Assembly (NCBI GenBank): GCA_021323755.1
Contig: JAJPKJ010000012.1
Location: 248,001 to 312,000, forward strand
Reading direction: 5' to 3'
Source: Chitinophagales bacterium
GTDB lineage: Bacteria; Bacteroidota; Bacteroidia; Chitinophagales; Chitinophagaceae
Length of the DNA stretch: 64,000 bases
In this document: positions 18,426 to 29,300 of the stretch, piece by piece
Layout: each line of letters begins with the position of its first letter
How positions within the stretch are numbered: position 1 is the stretch's first letter
Translations under genes and position numbers: made by a program
Notes under the pieces: generated by a model
Told to the model about the DNA's origin: nothing
What the model saw: the letters and a program-made list of their open reading frames with translations, nothing else
Database searches by the model: none

Positions 18426-21191
18426 ATGAAAGACTTCCAGTATATCACTAATTCTTCGCCCGCATTTATTGAGAATTTGTACCAGGATTTTGTGAAAAAT
18501 CCAGATGCAATTGATCCTGAATTCAAAAAATTTTTTGAGGGTTTTGATTTTGCGATCGCAAATGCTAAAAACGGATCGAATGGAAATGGCGCCGCCACTA
18601 AAACACAAGATGTTTTATACAAAACTACTGACGGTGTTGACTGGAAAAAAGAATTAGGTGCTTATCGCATGATTCTGGGCTATCGCAATAAAGGGCATTT
18701 GATCGCTAATACCAATCCCATTCGCCCGCGCAAGGATCGCGGTGCAAATTTAGACCTTGCCTTTTTTGGTTTTACGGAAGAAGATCTAGACAAGAATTTC
18801 TTTGCAGGAAATCTTATTGGCTTAGGGACTACCTCGCTCAGAAATATTTTGCAGCATTTGCAGAAATGTTATGCCAGTCACGTTGGCGTTGAATTCAAAT
18901 ATATCAGCGATCAAAAAACAATTGATTGGATCACAAATGAAATGGAGAAAAAATTTATAGATCCGCTTTCGCTCAACACAAAAAAACGCATTCTTGAAAA
19001 GATCAATGAAGGCGTCATGTTCGAAAAATTTTTACATACAAAATATATCGGTCAAAAAAGATTTTCACTCGAAGGCGGAGAAACTACCATTCCAGCACTT
19101 GATACCATTATTAATGTGGCTGCAGATAATGATGTCCAGGAAGTAGTTATCGGCATGGCGCATCGAGGAAGGCTGAATATTCTTGCAAACATTATGGGCA
19201 AGACCTACGAGCAGATATTTAGCGAATTTGAAGGCACTGCTACACTAGATCAAACCATGGGCAGCGGTGATGTGAAATATCATATGGGTTATGGAAGTGA
19301 ATTGAAAACGCCCAATGAAAAAACCATTCATCTCAAATTAATGCCCAATCCCTCACATCTGGAAGCCGTGGATCCGGTAGTGGTGGGATTCGCGCGCGCA
19401 AAAGCAGATGTGATGTATAAAAGTGATTTCGATAAAATTCTTCCTATATTAATTCATGGAGATGCATCTGTAGCCGGACAAGGAATTGTTTACGAGGTTT
19501 TGCAAATGAGTGAACTTGATGGTTATTATACTGGCGGAACTATTCACTTTGTTATTAATAACCAAATCGGATTTACAACAGATTTTGAAGATGCACGAAG
19601 CTCTGATTATTGTACATCATTAGCAGGGGCTATCCATGCGCCGGTTTTTCATGTTAATGGGGATGATCCGGAAGCCGTTGTAAAATGTGCGGATATTGCG
19701 ACTCGTTTCAGACAAGAATTTAATTCGGATATCTTTATTGATATGGTCTGTTATCGTCGTCACGGACATAATGAAGGCGACGATCCGAAATTTACACAAC
19801 CACATTTGTATGCGTTGATTGATGAACATCCCAACCCACGTGAAGTATATACTCAATTTCTTATTGAAAACGGAGAAGCCGATGCAAAAGATCTGGCAAA
19901 GGGAATGGAGAAGAAATTCTGGGCCGATCTGCAAGAGCGATTGGATGAAGTGAAACAAAAACCTTTGCCATATTCCTATCAACAACCTGAATTATGGTGG
20001 AAGAGCTTGCGTCGTGCATCCGCAGAAGATTTTGATTTTTCTCCGGTTACTGCAATCAGTGAGAAAGATTTTAAAAAGATATTCGATGCATTAATGACTT
20101 GGCCTGCCGATTTCAAACCGATAAAAAAGGTTGAAAAAATTTTACAGGATAAGATCAAGTTGTTTAATGATGAAAAGAAAGTGGATTGGGCAACCGGTGA
20201 GTTATTGGCTTACGGAAGTTTATTATTGGATGGCAAAGATGTTCGCATGAGCGGACAGGATGTGCAACGCGGAACATTCTCACATCGTCATGCTGTGTTG
20301 CGGGATGAAAATACAGATGCTGAATATAATCGCTTAAGCAGAGTCCCGGATGCGAAAGGACAATTCAGGATTTACAATTCTTTATTAAGTGAATTTGGAG
20401 TACTCGGTTTTGAATATGGATATGCTATGGCCAATCCAAACACATTGGTTTTGTGGGAAGCCCAGTTCGGCGATTTTGCTAATGGCGCCCAGACGATGAT
20501 CGATCAGTTTATTGCAGCGGGTGAACAAAAATGGCAACGCATGAATGGCGTTGTTTTACTGTTGCCTCATGGTTATGAAGGTCAGGGTCCTGAGCACAGC
20601 AGTGCGAGAATTGAGCGTTTTTTACAAATGTGTGCCGAATTGAATTTGATTATTACCAATGTTACCACTGCTGCGAATCTTTTTCATGCTTTTAGAAGAC
20701 AATTGGCGTGGCCTTTCAGAAAGCCATTGATCAATTTTTCGCCAAAGGCTAATTTGCGCTATCCCGGAACTTACTCTGCAATATCAGAATTTACTAACGG
20801 CAGTTTCAAAGAAACGATCGATGATAATTTTGTTACTGACGCCGGCAACGTAAAAAAAGTTTTATTCTGTAGTGGAAAAATTTATTTTGATTTGGCTGAG
20901 CGGCAGCAAAAAGAAAACCGCAAGGATATTGCGATAATAAGGCTGGAACAATTATATCCATTGCCATTTGAGCAATTGGAATCATTGTATAAAAAATATA
21001 GTAAAGCAACTTGGTTCTGGGTTCAGGAAGAACCGTTGAATATGGGCGCCGCCTCGTTTTTGCAGATGAATTTGAAAAATCTGAATTACGGGTTCATCAG
21101 CCGTCAGCCGAGCGCAGCAACAGCAACGGGTTACAGTAAAGTGCATCAACAGGAGCAAAATGAGATTATTGAAACAGCATTTTCAATTTAG
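18426..21191 (+). CDS. sucA: 2-oxoglutarate dehydrogenase E1 component
   Basis: Thiamine-diphosphate-dependent decarboxylase of the TCA cycle; passes the succinyl group to the lipoyl arm of SucB. 921 residues, the usual length. The N-terminus has the E2-interacting segment (DFQYITNSSPAFIENLY). Further along are VIGMAHRGRLN, HGDASVAGQG followed by NNQIGFTT (thiamine diphosphate/metal motif) and, in the transketolase C domain, SGQDVQRGTFSHRHAVL and LPHGYEGQGPEHSSAR. sucB follows 50 bases downstream on the same strand, so the two form an operon. No lpd (E3) gene is present in the window. Confidence 0.97.
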   Translation: MKDFQYITNSSPAFIENLYQDFVKNPDAIDPEFKKFFEGFDFAIANAKNGSNGNGAATKTQDVLYKTTDGVDWKKELGAYRMILGYRNKGHLIANTNPIRPRKDRGANLDLAFFGFTEEDLDKNFFAGNLIGLGTTSLRNILQHLQKCYASHVGVEFKYISDQKTIDWITNEMEKKFIDPLSLNTKKRILEKINEGVMFEKFLHTKYIGQKRFSLEGGETTIPALDTIINVAADNDVQEVVIGMAHRGRLNILANIMGKTYEQIFSEFEGTATLDQTMGSGDVKYHMGYGSELKTPNEKTIHLKLMPNPSHLEAVDPVVVGFARAKADVMYKSDFDKILPILIHGDASVAGQGIVYEVLQMSELDGYYTGGTIHFVINNQIGFTTDFEDARSSDYCTSLAGAIHAPVFHVNGDDPEAVVKCADIATRFRQEFNSDIFIDMVCYRRHGHNEGDDPKFTQPHLYALIDEHPNPREVYTQFLIENGEADAKDLAKGMEKKFWADLQERLDEVKQKPLPYSYQQPELWWKSLRRASAEDFDFSPVTAISEKDFKKIFDALMTWPADFKPIKKVEKILQDKIKLFNDEKKVDWATGELLAYGSLLLDGKDVRMSGQDVQRGTFSHRHAVLRDENTDAEYNRLSRVPDAKGQFRIYNSLLSEFGVLGFEYGYAMANPNTLVLWEAQFGDFANGAQTMIDQFIAAGEQKWQRMNGVVLLLPHGYEGQGPEHSSARIERFLQMCAELNLIITNVTTAANLFHAFRRQLAWPFRKPLINFSPKANLRYPGTYSAISEFTNGSFKETIDDNFVTDAGNVKKVLFCSGKIYFDLAERQQKENRKDIAIIRLEQLYPLPFEQLESLYKKYSKATWFWVQEEPLNMGAASFLQMNLKNLNYGFISRQPSAATATGYSKVHQQEQNEIIETAFSI

Positions 21192-21241
21192 ATAATATCT
21201 TTTCTAAATCGTACATCTAACATCTAAAATCGTACATAACA

Positions 21242-22483
21242 ATGGTTGACATAAAAGTTCCATCGGTTGGAGAATCTATCAGTGAAGTAACGCTGGTGAA
21301 ATGGCTAAAAAAAGAAGGCGAATATGTTGATCGCGATGAAGTGATCGCTGAATTAGAAAGTGAAAAGGCAACGTTTGAAGTGAATGCAGAAAAAGCGGGC
21401 ACCTTGAAAACGGTTGGTAAAGAAGGCGATACGTTAAAGATAGGAGATGTAGTTGCGCAAATTGATGAAACGGCTACCAAACCGGAGGCGAAGAAACAAG
21501 AAAAGGTCAATGCGGAGCAAGTTGTAAATAAAAAGGAACAGGAAAAAAAACAGGAGGGCGATAAAAGCGCCTCAAACGGTCAGGTCTTGGCTCCAAACGA
21601 AGTTAAAGCCACACCAGTTGCAGCTGCGATGATATCAGATAAAAAAATTGATTCCAAATCGATTACCCCAACCGGCACTGGCGGAAAAATATTGAAGCAT
21701 GATGTTCTCGATGCCATAACCAATCCTGGCAGAATTCCAGGCCTGCCTTTGTTTAGCAGGGATGAGCGAAAAGAGAAAATGAGCAATCTGCGCAAAACAG
21801 TTTCGCGCAGATTGGTAGAAGCAAAAAATACAACCGCCATGCTTACCACTTTTAATGAAGTGGATATGAGCAATATCATGGCTTTGCGAACCAAATTCAA
21901 AGACAAGTTCAAAGAAAAACATGGCGTGAATCTTGGCTTCATGAGTTTTTTTACCAAAGCATGTTGTTATGCCCTGCAGGAATGGCCTGCTGTTAATGCG
22001 TACATTGATGGCGATGAGATCATTTATCATAATTACTGTGACATATCCATTGCCGTTAGTGCACCAAAAGGTTTGGTTGTTCCGGTGATCCGCAATGCAG
22101 AAAGTTTGAGCATGGCCGAAATTGAAAAGAAAGTGGTTGAACTGGCAACCAAGGCACGCGATAATAAATTAGCGATGGAAGAAATGCAGGGCGGAACATT
22201 TACCATTACCAACGGCGGTGTTTTTGGTTCATTGATGAGCACCCCAATTATTAATATTCCACAATCCGCAATCCTGGGAATGCACAAGATTGAAGACAGA
22301 CCAATTGCAATGAACGGTCAGGTTGTTATTCGTCCCATGATGTATCTGGCTGTGAGCTACGATCATCGCATTATTGACGGGCGTGAATCAGTCAGTTTTT
22401 TAGTAAGGGTAAAAGAACTGCTTGAAAACCCTGACCTACTTTTATTTGGGAAAGATCCGGTAAAAGCTTTGCTGGAATTATAA
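21242..22483 (+). CDS. sucB: Dihydrolipoyllysine succinyltransferase (E2 of 2-oxoglutarate dehydrogenase)
   Basis: Core of the 2-oxoglutarate dehydrogenase complex: accepts succinyl from SucA on its lipoyl arm and transfers it to CoA. 413 residues: lipoyl domain at 1-75 with the modified lysine in ESEKATFE (Lys42), a Lys/Glu/Gln-rich linker, the peripheral-subunit-binding domain (about 120-160, TPVAAAMIS to GKILKHDVL), and the catalytic domain ending in SYDHRIIDG with His375 and Asp379 of the acyltransferase active site. Lies 50 bases after sucA. Confidence 0.97.
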   Translation: MVDIKVPSVGESISEVTLVKWLKKEGEYVDRDEVIAELESEKATFEVNAEKAGTLKTVGKEGDTLKIGDVVAQIDETATKPEAKKQEKVNAEQVVNKKEQEKKQEGDKSASNGQVLAPNEVKATPVAAAMISDKKIDSKSITPTGTGGKILKHDVLDAITNPGRIPGLPLFSRDERKEKMSNLRKTVSRRLVEAKNTTAMLTTFNEVDMSNIMALRTKFKDKFKEKHGVNLGFMSFFTKACCYALQEWPAVNAYIDGDEIIYHNYCDISIAVSAPKGLVVPVIRNAESLSMAEIEKKVVELATKARDNKLAMEEMQGGTFTITNGGVFGSLMSTPIINIPQSAILGMHKIEDRPIAMNGQVVIRPMMYLAVSYDHRIIDGRESVSFLVRVKELLENPDLLLFGKDPVKALLEL

Positions 22484-22561
22484 TCTCTGCTTCATCATTA
22501 CTTAGGCAACTGCTTGCGTGGATGAATGTTAAAGATTATTTTTACAACAAATCACGTCATT

Positions 22562-23341
22562 ATGAAAACCACGATCATTATTACTGCTCTAACCATCTTG
22601 TTTGCATCATGTAAAAAAACAGGTAGTTCAGGCGGCGCTAGCCAATCAAAAGGGAATTTTGTAAGAATTTTTGAAGGAACTGATCCTAACATTACCAACG
22701 ACACAGTTTATCTCATTTCATATAATACTTCTGGCAAAATAAGTCAGGTGCTGGATAGTCTTTACCAGGATAGTCTTGTGGCGACTTATGATGCTTCTGG
22801 GAATCTTTCTACAGTTAATGATATCGGTGCATTTTCGCTTGGCAATTCTTCATTCACTTATGATGTAAATAATCATCTCACAGAAATAGATTGCAATGTT
22901 GCCGGGGAAAATGAAAAATATGTTTTTGAATACACCAATGGCATGGTTTCTAAAAAAAGTTATTATTCTGATTTTGGATTGGGCGGCGCTTTGCAGTTGT
23001 GGAGTTATGACGTGTACACATTAACCGCCGGGAATATTACTGACCTGAAAGAATATGATGCTGCAAACAATTTATCTTTCGAAACAACATTTACATACGG
23101 AACGCAAGCTAACCCCAACGCCTTTAAAACGCTTGGACTATTTAATTTTGGCAACAGGCTCGGCACCCAGGATATTATAAATTATGAAACTTTTTTTAAC
23201 GCAAATATTCAAACTGGTTTTACCACAAGCGGATTGACCGCAACATCTACATTAACGTTTAACAGCCAGCAAAAGCCGACGCAAATCATTGTCAATGATC
23301 AATACAATGGCTGGCTATTGACTTGGAATTTTTTTTATTAG
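22562..23341 (+). CDS. Hypothetical lipoprotein with YD-like repeats
   Basis: A 259-residue protein with a clear lipoprotein signal (MKTTIIITALTILFASCKK). The mature part contains repeated strands of the form YDASGNLSTV, YDVNNHLTEID, FEYTNGMVSKKSY and FTYGTQANP, like the YD-type beta repeats in Bacteroidota lipoproteins of the DUF4595 kind. Function unknown. ATG 22562 is chosen because it begins the signal peptide; an ATG at 22526 would add twelve residues in front. It follows sucB by 78 bases but is probably not functionally linked. Confidence 0.6.
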   Translation: MKTTIIITALTILFASCKKTGSSGGASQSKGNFVRIFEGTDPNITNDTVYLISYNTSGKISQVLDSLYQDSLVATYDASGNLSTVNDIGAFSLGNSSFTYDVNNHLTEIDCNVAGENEKYVFEYTNGMVSKKSYYSDFGLGGALQLWSYDVYTLTAGNITDLKEYDAANNLSFETTFTYGTQANPNAFKTLGLFNFGNRLGTQDIINYETFFNANIQTGFTTSGLTATSTLTFNSQQKPTQIIVNDQYNGWLLTWNFFY

Positions 23342-23618
23342 CAGGACTGAATATTGAATAAAATATCTTTGATCAAGTAAAAGATTTTGTCTTTCATTGC
23401 ATGCTCCCGCTCAGGCCACTCGTCATTAATTAGAGCGAATTGTATTGTCTTTTTTTATAATTGGAGATAATCTATTTCTTGACCAGGTATTTAAGATCAA
23501 ACAGGCGTTGATCGCTGATCAACAATTGATTCGATAATTCAGTTTTTGCGCAAATATTCATTAAGAGTCAATTTGAAATATAAATGACGCATCGCAAATA
23601 GAATTCATCGAACCATGG

Positions 23619-23990
23619 TTACATTTTTACCTTGGTCAGCGTAGCTTTATCCATCGCGGCTTTTCTGGGTCCACATGAATCTTCCATCATCACCGTGTAC
23701 ACAGAATCTTTACTAAAAAATGTGATACGGTATTTACCCCAATAATCCAACCCACAGGTGCCATCATTTAAAGACAGCACATTATTCTTTAGCTTGTATT
23801 TTCCTTCGACGGTAAAATTGTCTGAAGGAATGACCACTTTGACTGTGCCGTTATTTCGGAAGTTAAGCTGAACGGTTTCGTTATTGCTGAATTTGATGAC
23901 CCATGATCCTGTGAGTGTATCGTCTTTTAGCGTAAATGAAAAGGCAAGGAGCAGAACAAGCGTAATGAAAGGGAATAGCATCTTTTTCAT
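23619..23990 (-). CDS. Small secreted lipocalin-like protein (paralog 1)
   Basis: A 123-residue exported protein: signal peptide at 1-20, then LTGSWVIKFSNNETVQLNF, the opening of a lipocalin-like small barrel, and GKYKLKNNVLSLND. Its C-terminal half (CGLDYWGKYRITFFSKDSVYTVMMEDSCGPRK) closely parallels the next gene upstream, at 24064-24456, showing a tandem duplication. The role is unknown. The 277-base stretch between this gene's stop and the lipoprotein at 22562-23341 holds no gene that I can see. Confidence 0.6.
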   Translation of the reverse strand: MKKMLFPFITLVLLLAFSFTLKDDTLTGSWVIKFSNNETVQLNFRNNGTVKVVIPSDNFTVEGKYKLKNNVLSLNDGTCGLDYWGKYRITFFSKDSVYTVMMEDSCGPRKAAMDKATLTKVKM

Positions 23991-24063
23991 ACATCAGTTG
24001 TTTGATTGGTTGATTATTTTTTTTACTGGATATTTCCGTTAAAAAACCAAGGATTTGATTTGT

Positions 24064-24456
24064 TTATTTCAGTTTGACCCTTCTTAATCCCGTATTGCCT
24101 GTAGTAATATCATTTTTTCGGGGTGTAGAAGAATCTTCGATAACAGATACTCTGAAGGAATCCTCGTTAATAAACGTGAATTTGTATTTCCCCCAATAGG
24201 TGTCACCACAGCCTTCTTTATCATTAATGGAAAAGACATCATCTTTGAACGCATATGCGCCGTGATGAAATATTGTTTTTCCATCGGTCGAAACAACTTT
24301 AAAAGTGCCATCGCCATTGAAGTAAACATAGGAGAAGGAGCCATTTTTTTCATAAGTCTTCCAGCGACCAACAATATTATGTTTGGGGAGGATGAATGCA
24401 AAGACGACAAATGAAAGCGCCGTTAATAACAGAATGACTTTGGTGTTTTGTCTCAT
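24064..24456 (-). CDS. Small secreted lipocalin-like protein (paralog 2)
   Basis: A 130-residue exported protein with signal peptide at 1-22, then NIVGRWKTYEKNGSFSYVYF and GDGTFKVVSTDGKTIFHHGAY. The segment GCGDTYWGKYKFTFINEDSF followed by EDSSTPRK matches the neighbouring paralog at 23619-23990 residue by residue in key places (CG..YWGKY..TF, EDS..PRK). Both resemble lipocalin-like domains of Bacteroidota envelope proteins. Function unknown. It lies 73 bases from its paralog and 39 bases downstream of the DUF4412-like gene, so the three may be one transcript. Confidence 0.6.
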   Translation of the reverse strand: MRQNTKVILLLTALSFVVFAFILPKHNIVGRWKTYEKNGSFSYVYFNGDGTFKVVSTDGKTIFHHGAYAFKDDVFSINDKEGCGDTYWGKYKFTFINEDSFRVSVIEDSSTPRKNDITTGNTGLRRVKLK

Positions 24457-24495
24457 GATCTTATTTTTTAGGTTATTAATAAAGTGTGATTTATT

Positions 24496-25506
24496 CTAAT
24501 TTTTTGCGCCTACCTGCATCATTTTCCCAATCATAAGATTCCCTTTGGCTTCAGAATAACCTGCAGGTATTTTAAACAAGGACGCCGGAAATGTTTTTGC
24601 CTCTGCTGTTGTCAGGATTGTCGTTAATGAAAAATTTTTATTGGTCATCATGATCTTTACAAAATATCCTCCACAACCTGCTTTGTCAAATGCCTGCGTC
24701 ATAGCAGGTGTGATATTCTGCGATGTCATCAATTTCTTTAATTGAGCATAGCCTGGCACGGTTGTGCTTGTCCAGACTTCCATTGTTGATGAGCTTTTGA
24801 ACATTCCTTTTGAGTTAGAAACTAGTTTTGAATGAATGCAATTAAATCCCTGCACAGTTTCATAACCTATTTTTGTTACCGTATATGTTTCATTATTTCT
24901 GTTGATGAGTGAAGTGTCGATAATATTTAATGAATAGGCTTTGCTCTTCTCATCAAGGGTAAGACTGTATTTCTGATAACCGGCCCTGGAGACCACTGTT
25001 ATCGGAGTTTCGTTCTTAACCCCCATCATGGCAGCGAGGTTTACTTCTGCTCTGCCTTCGCCGGCATTGGTAAAGTAAGATTTGTTCTTACTGTTGACGG
25101 TCCCTCTCTCTTTGGTAATAACGGTTGTCGAGGTCTCATAATAAAATCCACTGCCTCCGTTTGCAGACATGAACATTTTAATAGCTGTAGCAGAATCTGC
25201 CGCAGAGACCCCACCACCACCGATAAGATTTCCAAGTGCTTTTGTTGTAAGATCAGCTCCTGAAGTATCGTTGGGATTGTCTCTCGCTGCCTTTGCAAAT
25301 GCGCTTAGCACACTATTGGTTGCCGCCGTGTCAGAATTTGATTTTATGTTGTTGCTTAAAGCGCTGTCGGTTTTGCCAGATGCCTTATTGCTGACGCTTT
25401 GTTTTACGCTGTTTACAAGTTTCTTAAACAGCTGGGCTTGGAGACTGACATGCACGAGCAGCAAAGGAGAAATTAATGCGGATATGATGATGATCTTTCT
25501 TGTCAT
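24496..25506 (-). CDS. DUF4412-like secreted protein
   Basis: A 336-residue exported protein: signal peptide at 1-24 (SLQAQ), a basic linker KKLVNSVKQSVSNKASGK, a Ser/Asn/Ala-rich stretch, then a beta-rich domain with YSLTLDEKSKAYSLNIID, KIGYETVQGFNCIHSKLV and MEVWTSTTVPGYAQLKKL. The last two motifs are typical of DUF4412 proteins (a loop with Cys and a 'VWxS..PGY' segment). Function unknown, probably periplasmic or surface. First of three small envelope genes on the minus strand. Confidence 0.62.
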   Translation of the reverse strand: MTRKIIIISALISPLLLVHVSLQAQLFKKLVNSVKQSVSNKASGKTDSALSNNIKSNSDTAATNSVLSAFAKAARDNPNDTSGADLTTKALGNLIGGGGVSAADSATAIKMFMSANGGSGFYYETSTTVITKERGTVNSKNKSYFTNAGEGRAEVNLAAMMGVKNETPITVVSRAGYQKYSLTLDEKSKAYSLNIIDTSLINRNNETYTVTKIGYETVQGFNCIHSKLVSNSKGMFKSSSTMEVWTSTTVPGYAQLKKLMTSQNITPAMTQAFDKAGCGGYFVKIMMTNKNFSLTTILTTAEAKTFPASLFKIPAGYSEAKGNLMIGKMMQVGAKN

Positions 25507-25648
25507 TGAAATTTAAGTATCCTTTAATGGATTCACCGAATGGGTTTGTTTAATATTTGCCGGATAAATTTCCTATAACAAATTCTTTCCTGGACTACAT
25601 TAAAATGTGGTTTGCTTCCGAAGCCTAAAATCAATTTTGTGAAAAAGA

Positions 25649-26284
25649 TTATTTTCTTTGCTTATTCATCAACTCATAACGGGAATGAACCTGGAGAATT
25701 TCGTAAATATTTTTTACGTGATATCGAACGGTATCGACAGAAATGAACAGTTTATCTGCGATCATTTTATAGCTCATGCCGTTTACGATGCATTCGAGTA
25801 TTTCCTGTTGCCTTTCGTTCAGTTTTGATTCCGATTTGTCTGGCAGCGGTTTAAAACCCGACCGAAATAACTGAAGCGTTTTTGCAGCAATTGTCGGAGT
25901 CATTGGTGCGCCCCCATTATATACTTCTTCGGCAGCTTCAAGAATTTTGGCGGGCGGGGTCTTTTTTAAAATATAACCATTCGCTCCTGCCTGTATTGCC
26001 CGGAATATTTTATCATCATCTTCAAAAACCGTTTGCATAATAATAAAAATGTGCTGAAAGTTTTCTTTGATAATATGCACAGCTTCGATTCCATTGATAC
26101 CCGGCATGTCAATATCCATAAATACTACATTGGGTTTGCTGTTCGTGATCTTAAAGATCAAATCGGCTGCGTTGTCAAAGGCGCCGACGCAGGTAAAACC
26201 GGGCGTGCCATTTATTAATTGATAATAGCTATCGCGCAATAAATGATTATCCTCGAAAATAACAATCCTGATTTCTTTTTCCAT
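25649..26284 (-). CDS. LuxR/NarL-family response regulator
   Basis: A 211-residue DNA-binding regulator. The receiver domain (1-120) has the acidic pair in FEDNH, phospho-acceptor Asp57 (VVFMDIDMPG), and a Lys in YILKKTPP. The C-terminal LuxR-type helix-turn-helix covers about 145-205 (LNERQQEILECIVNGMSYKMIADKLF, here split by the recognition helix VDTVRYHVKNI). The start is ATG 26284 rather than an upstream in-frame start at 26299. Its cognate kinase is directly upstream at 26342-29371, with a 57-base gap holding a perfect hairpin. Confidence 0.9.
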   Translation of the reverse strand: MEKEIRIVIFEDNHLLRDSYYQLINGTPGFTCVGAFDNAADLIFKITNSKPNVVFMDIDMPGINGIEAVHIIKENFQHIFIIMQTVFEDDDKIFRAIQAGANGYILKKTPPAKILEAAEEVYNGGAPMTPTIAAKTLQLFRSGFKPLPDKSESKLNERQQEILECIVNGMSYKMIADKLFISVDTVRYHVKNIYEILQVHSRYELMNKQRK

Positions 26285-26316
26285 TTTTGCAAATCTCAAT
26301 ATTGTTTTTGTAAATA

Positions 26317-26336
26317 AACTACATCATTATGTAGTT
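26317..26336. repeat. Perfect hairpin between histidine kinase and response regulator genes
   Basis: An 8-base inverted repeat (AACTACAT/ATGTAGTT) around a 4-base loop, in the 57-base gap between the kinase stop and the regulator start. No T-run follows on the minus strand, so it is not a plain terminator. It could be an operator, an mRNA processing site or chance. Confidence 0.45.
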
Positions 26337-26341
26337 GGCAT

Positions 26342-29300
26342 CTAAATAGTCATTTTTAGCACTATTGCTGTTCCCTTATCTTTAATGGTTGATATATTTA
26401 ATTGCGCATCAATTTCGCGTGCCCGTGTTTGCATATTTTTTAAGCCATTACCTCCAAAAGTTTTTTGATGATAATCAAACCCCGAACCATCGTCTTCAAT
26501 ATTCATTATCATTTCATTTGTAGAAAGACCGATATTGACGCTCACCGTTTTTGCATTTGAATATTTGTAAGCATTATTAATCGCTTCTTTAAAAATCAAA
26601 TAAAAATTTTTTCTTTTTTCCATTGGTAATTTTATTGTTTTTGCTTTTTCATCCGCGTTAAACTGAAGCAAAATATTTTTTCCCGACAATAACTCGCCGG
26701 CAAAATATTGCATACGCTGCAGAATATTTTCAAACTGATCGTTTTTAGGATTAATGGCCCAAACAATGTCATTCATATTATCGATCATATTTCGCGATGC
26801 TACGCCCATTTTTACTAGGATCTCTTTTGCATTTTCTGCATTTGTTTGCAATTGTTTTCCTGCAATTTCGCTATACACAGAAATACTATTTAGTGTTGAG
26901 CCAATATCATCATGTAAATCAGTTGCGATTTTTTGCCGGATTGCGGAAAGCTCATCGCGATTTTTTTTGCGGTAATCATAAACCGCATAAAAAATAACGG
27001 CGGCTATTATCACCCATATCAGGAATGCCCACCAGGTTTTCCACCACGGGGGATCAACAACAATAATAAGAGAGGTAATATGGTTCGATTCAAACCCATC
27101 CCGATTTTTCGCCATTACTTTGAACATGTAGTTGCCCGTAGGAAGGTTGGCATAGGTAACAGAATGCTGTTCGCCTGCATTTATCCAATCCTGATCTGTC
27201 CCTTCCAACTTGTAATAATATTGTATATTTTTTCTTTCCCTGAAGGAAAGCGAAGCGAATTCTACAGCTATTGAATTTTGATTGTAGGGCAACTTGATCT
27301 TTATATACTGCAATGCAGAATCAACAGAAATATCTTTTTGCGAAATTCGCAGTCCGGTAATGGTCACGTCGGGAGGAGGCGGAACGCTTCTGATGCTGTC
27401 AGGATTAAAATAGATGGCGCCGGAGTTTGCAGCGGCCAAGATGGTTCCGTTTTGGAGTTTATAAAAAACGCGCTCAAAAACATGATCCCTGATCCCATCA
27501 TCGATTCCAAATTTGGTGACTCTTTTTGAAGATAGATTTAACATTTCGATGGATTCATTCGTCAGGATCCAAACATTATTTTTATCATCGGCGAGCGCGC
27601 CAAAGACAATATTGGATGATAATCCATTTTCAGTTGTAAAAAAATTTGACTGCCCGGAGTTTATATTATACAGAAACAAGCCCTGGTTCAGCGTTCCCCC
27701 CATAATAACCGAATCGTTCAGCAATGACAATAAAATAATGTGGTGCTGGTTCAATACGGATTTGATAATAGTATTTTTTGTTTCCCCGAAGCAGTCTAAA
27801 GCGTCGTCTCCTGCGCCTACCCAGATATTATTTTTCTTGTCGGTGCATATTCCATCTATTGCATGTATGTTGTTTTCATTATCATGATAAAGGTTTTTGA
27901 ATACAGAAAACTTATTTGAATCATTGCTCCATTTTGCCAGAAAGCCATTGTGAAGGGCTAACCAGAAATTTTTTTTCTGGTCTTTCACAATAAACATGAT
28001 CGTTCTTTTTTCGAATTCGGGTATGATCCTGTTTGTAAATCTTCCGGTATGCATATCAAGGACCGATAGCATTCCGTATTGACTACCTACCCATATTTTG
28101 CCTTTTTCATCTTCAGCGATCGTCCATGTTCTGCTAAAAGGCTCGCCTAATGAGTGGATGTCGTTTTTGTGATGAAAATAATTATGAATCAAATTAAGAT
28201 TACTGTCATACCTGAAAATGCCAGCGCCCCAGGTGCTTATCCATATATCTCTTTTGCTGCTTTCAAAGAACGAAGTAATGTCTGTGCTGAACTGTTTAAC
28301 TGAAGAATTAGGCGTCTTGCTGATGTATTTGAATTGTTGCTGACCAGGATTAAAGATGTTCATTCCCATATCGGTATTTATCCAGATATTCCCTTCCCTG
28401 TCGCGAAAAATTCTGTAACCCTCACTCTGATAATGCAATCCGTAATCAGATCCGTTCTCATTTTCTATAGTGGAAAAACTATCTTTTTTTTTATCGTACT
28501 TCAATAATCCCGCGAAATTATCCGAGGTGAACCAGATGGTGTTTCCGTCGTCAACGCAATCGCGTACGGCGGCATTTGGTAAATTGATTTTTCCCTTGTG
28601 CCTGTTATGCAGAACCTGATAATAGGTTATCTGTCGCTGATTTACATTGTATTTGCACAGATCGCCAAGATAGTCTGAGATCCATATGTTATCATTCATA
28701 TCTAAACTGAAAAGAGAAATCGGGTTGTAATAGCCGAATAGTTTCACGATGTCCATTGAAAACGGATCGCAGATTTTTTTTGTTTTACAATCGAAGTATG
28801 TCAGTTTATGGGGCGTGTTTGCCAAAATGATCCAAAAGCCATTTCTGTCCTTGTCATAAATCACATGCAAAACCGGAGAGTCGATCTTTTGAACCAATAC
28901 CGGTTTAGGCTTTGAATAATCGTAACTGAAAATATTTTTGTCGGTTACGATCCATATGTTTTCAGTTTTGTCTTTTCCGATGCACAAAACATTGGCATTG
29001 ATGCTGTCTGGCGAATCGCCAGTATTTAAATGCTCAAGAACTCTTTGTATCCGGTTAAAAATGATCAGACCTTCATTACAGGTTATCCAGATATTCTTTT
29101 CTTTATCTTCCAACGGAATGCCGGTCCAATCTCCCAATAAGCTATTGGTGCCGGCATGAAAATATTTGTAGCCAATAAAATTTTTTCCATCAAATCTTTG
29201 GATGCCATTATCAGAAAAAAACCAATAAAAACCTTCTTCATCCTGAAAGGTGAGTACTTTGGGATTTGAAAGTAATCCATCTTCAACAGAAATGTGTTCA

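Noticed and set aside
18182-18622. N-terminal extension of rpsT to 18622
   Set aside because: The extension overlaps sucA and the SRP RNA region, and S20 homology starts exactly at ATG 18181 with a promoter just upstream.
23342-23618. AT-rich imperfect hairpin around 23356-23386 as a terminator
   Set aside because: The stem has a bulge and weak A-T pairs; too uncertain to list. The rest of this 277-base gap shows nothing.
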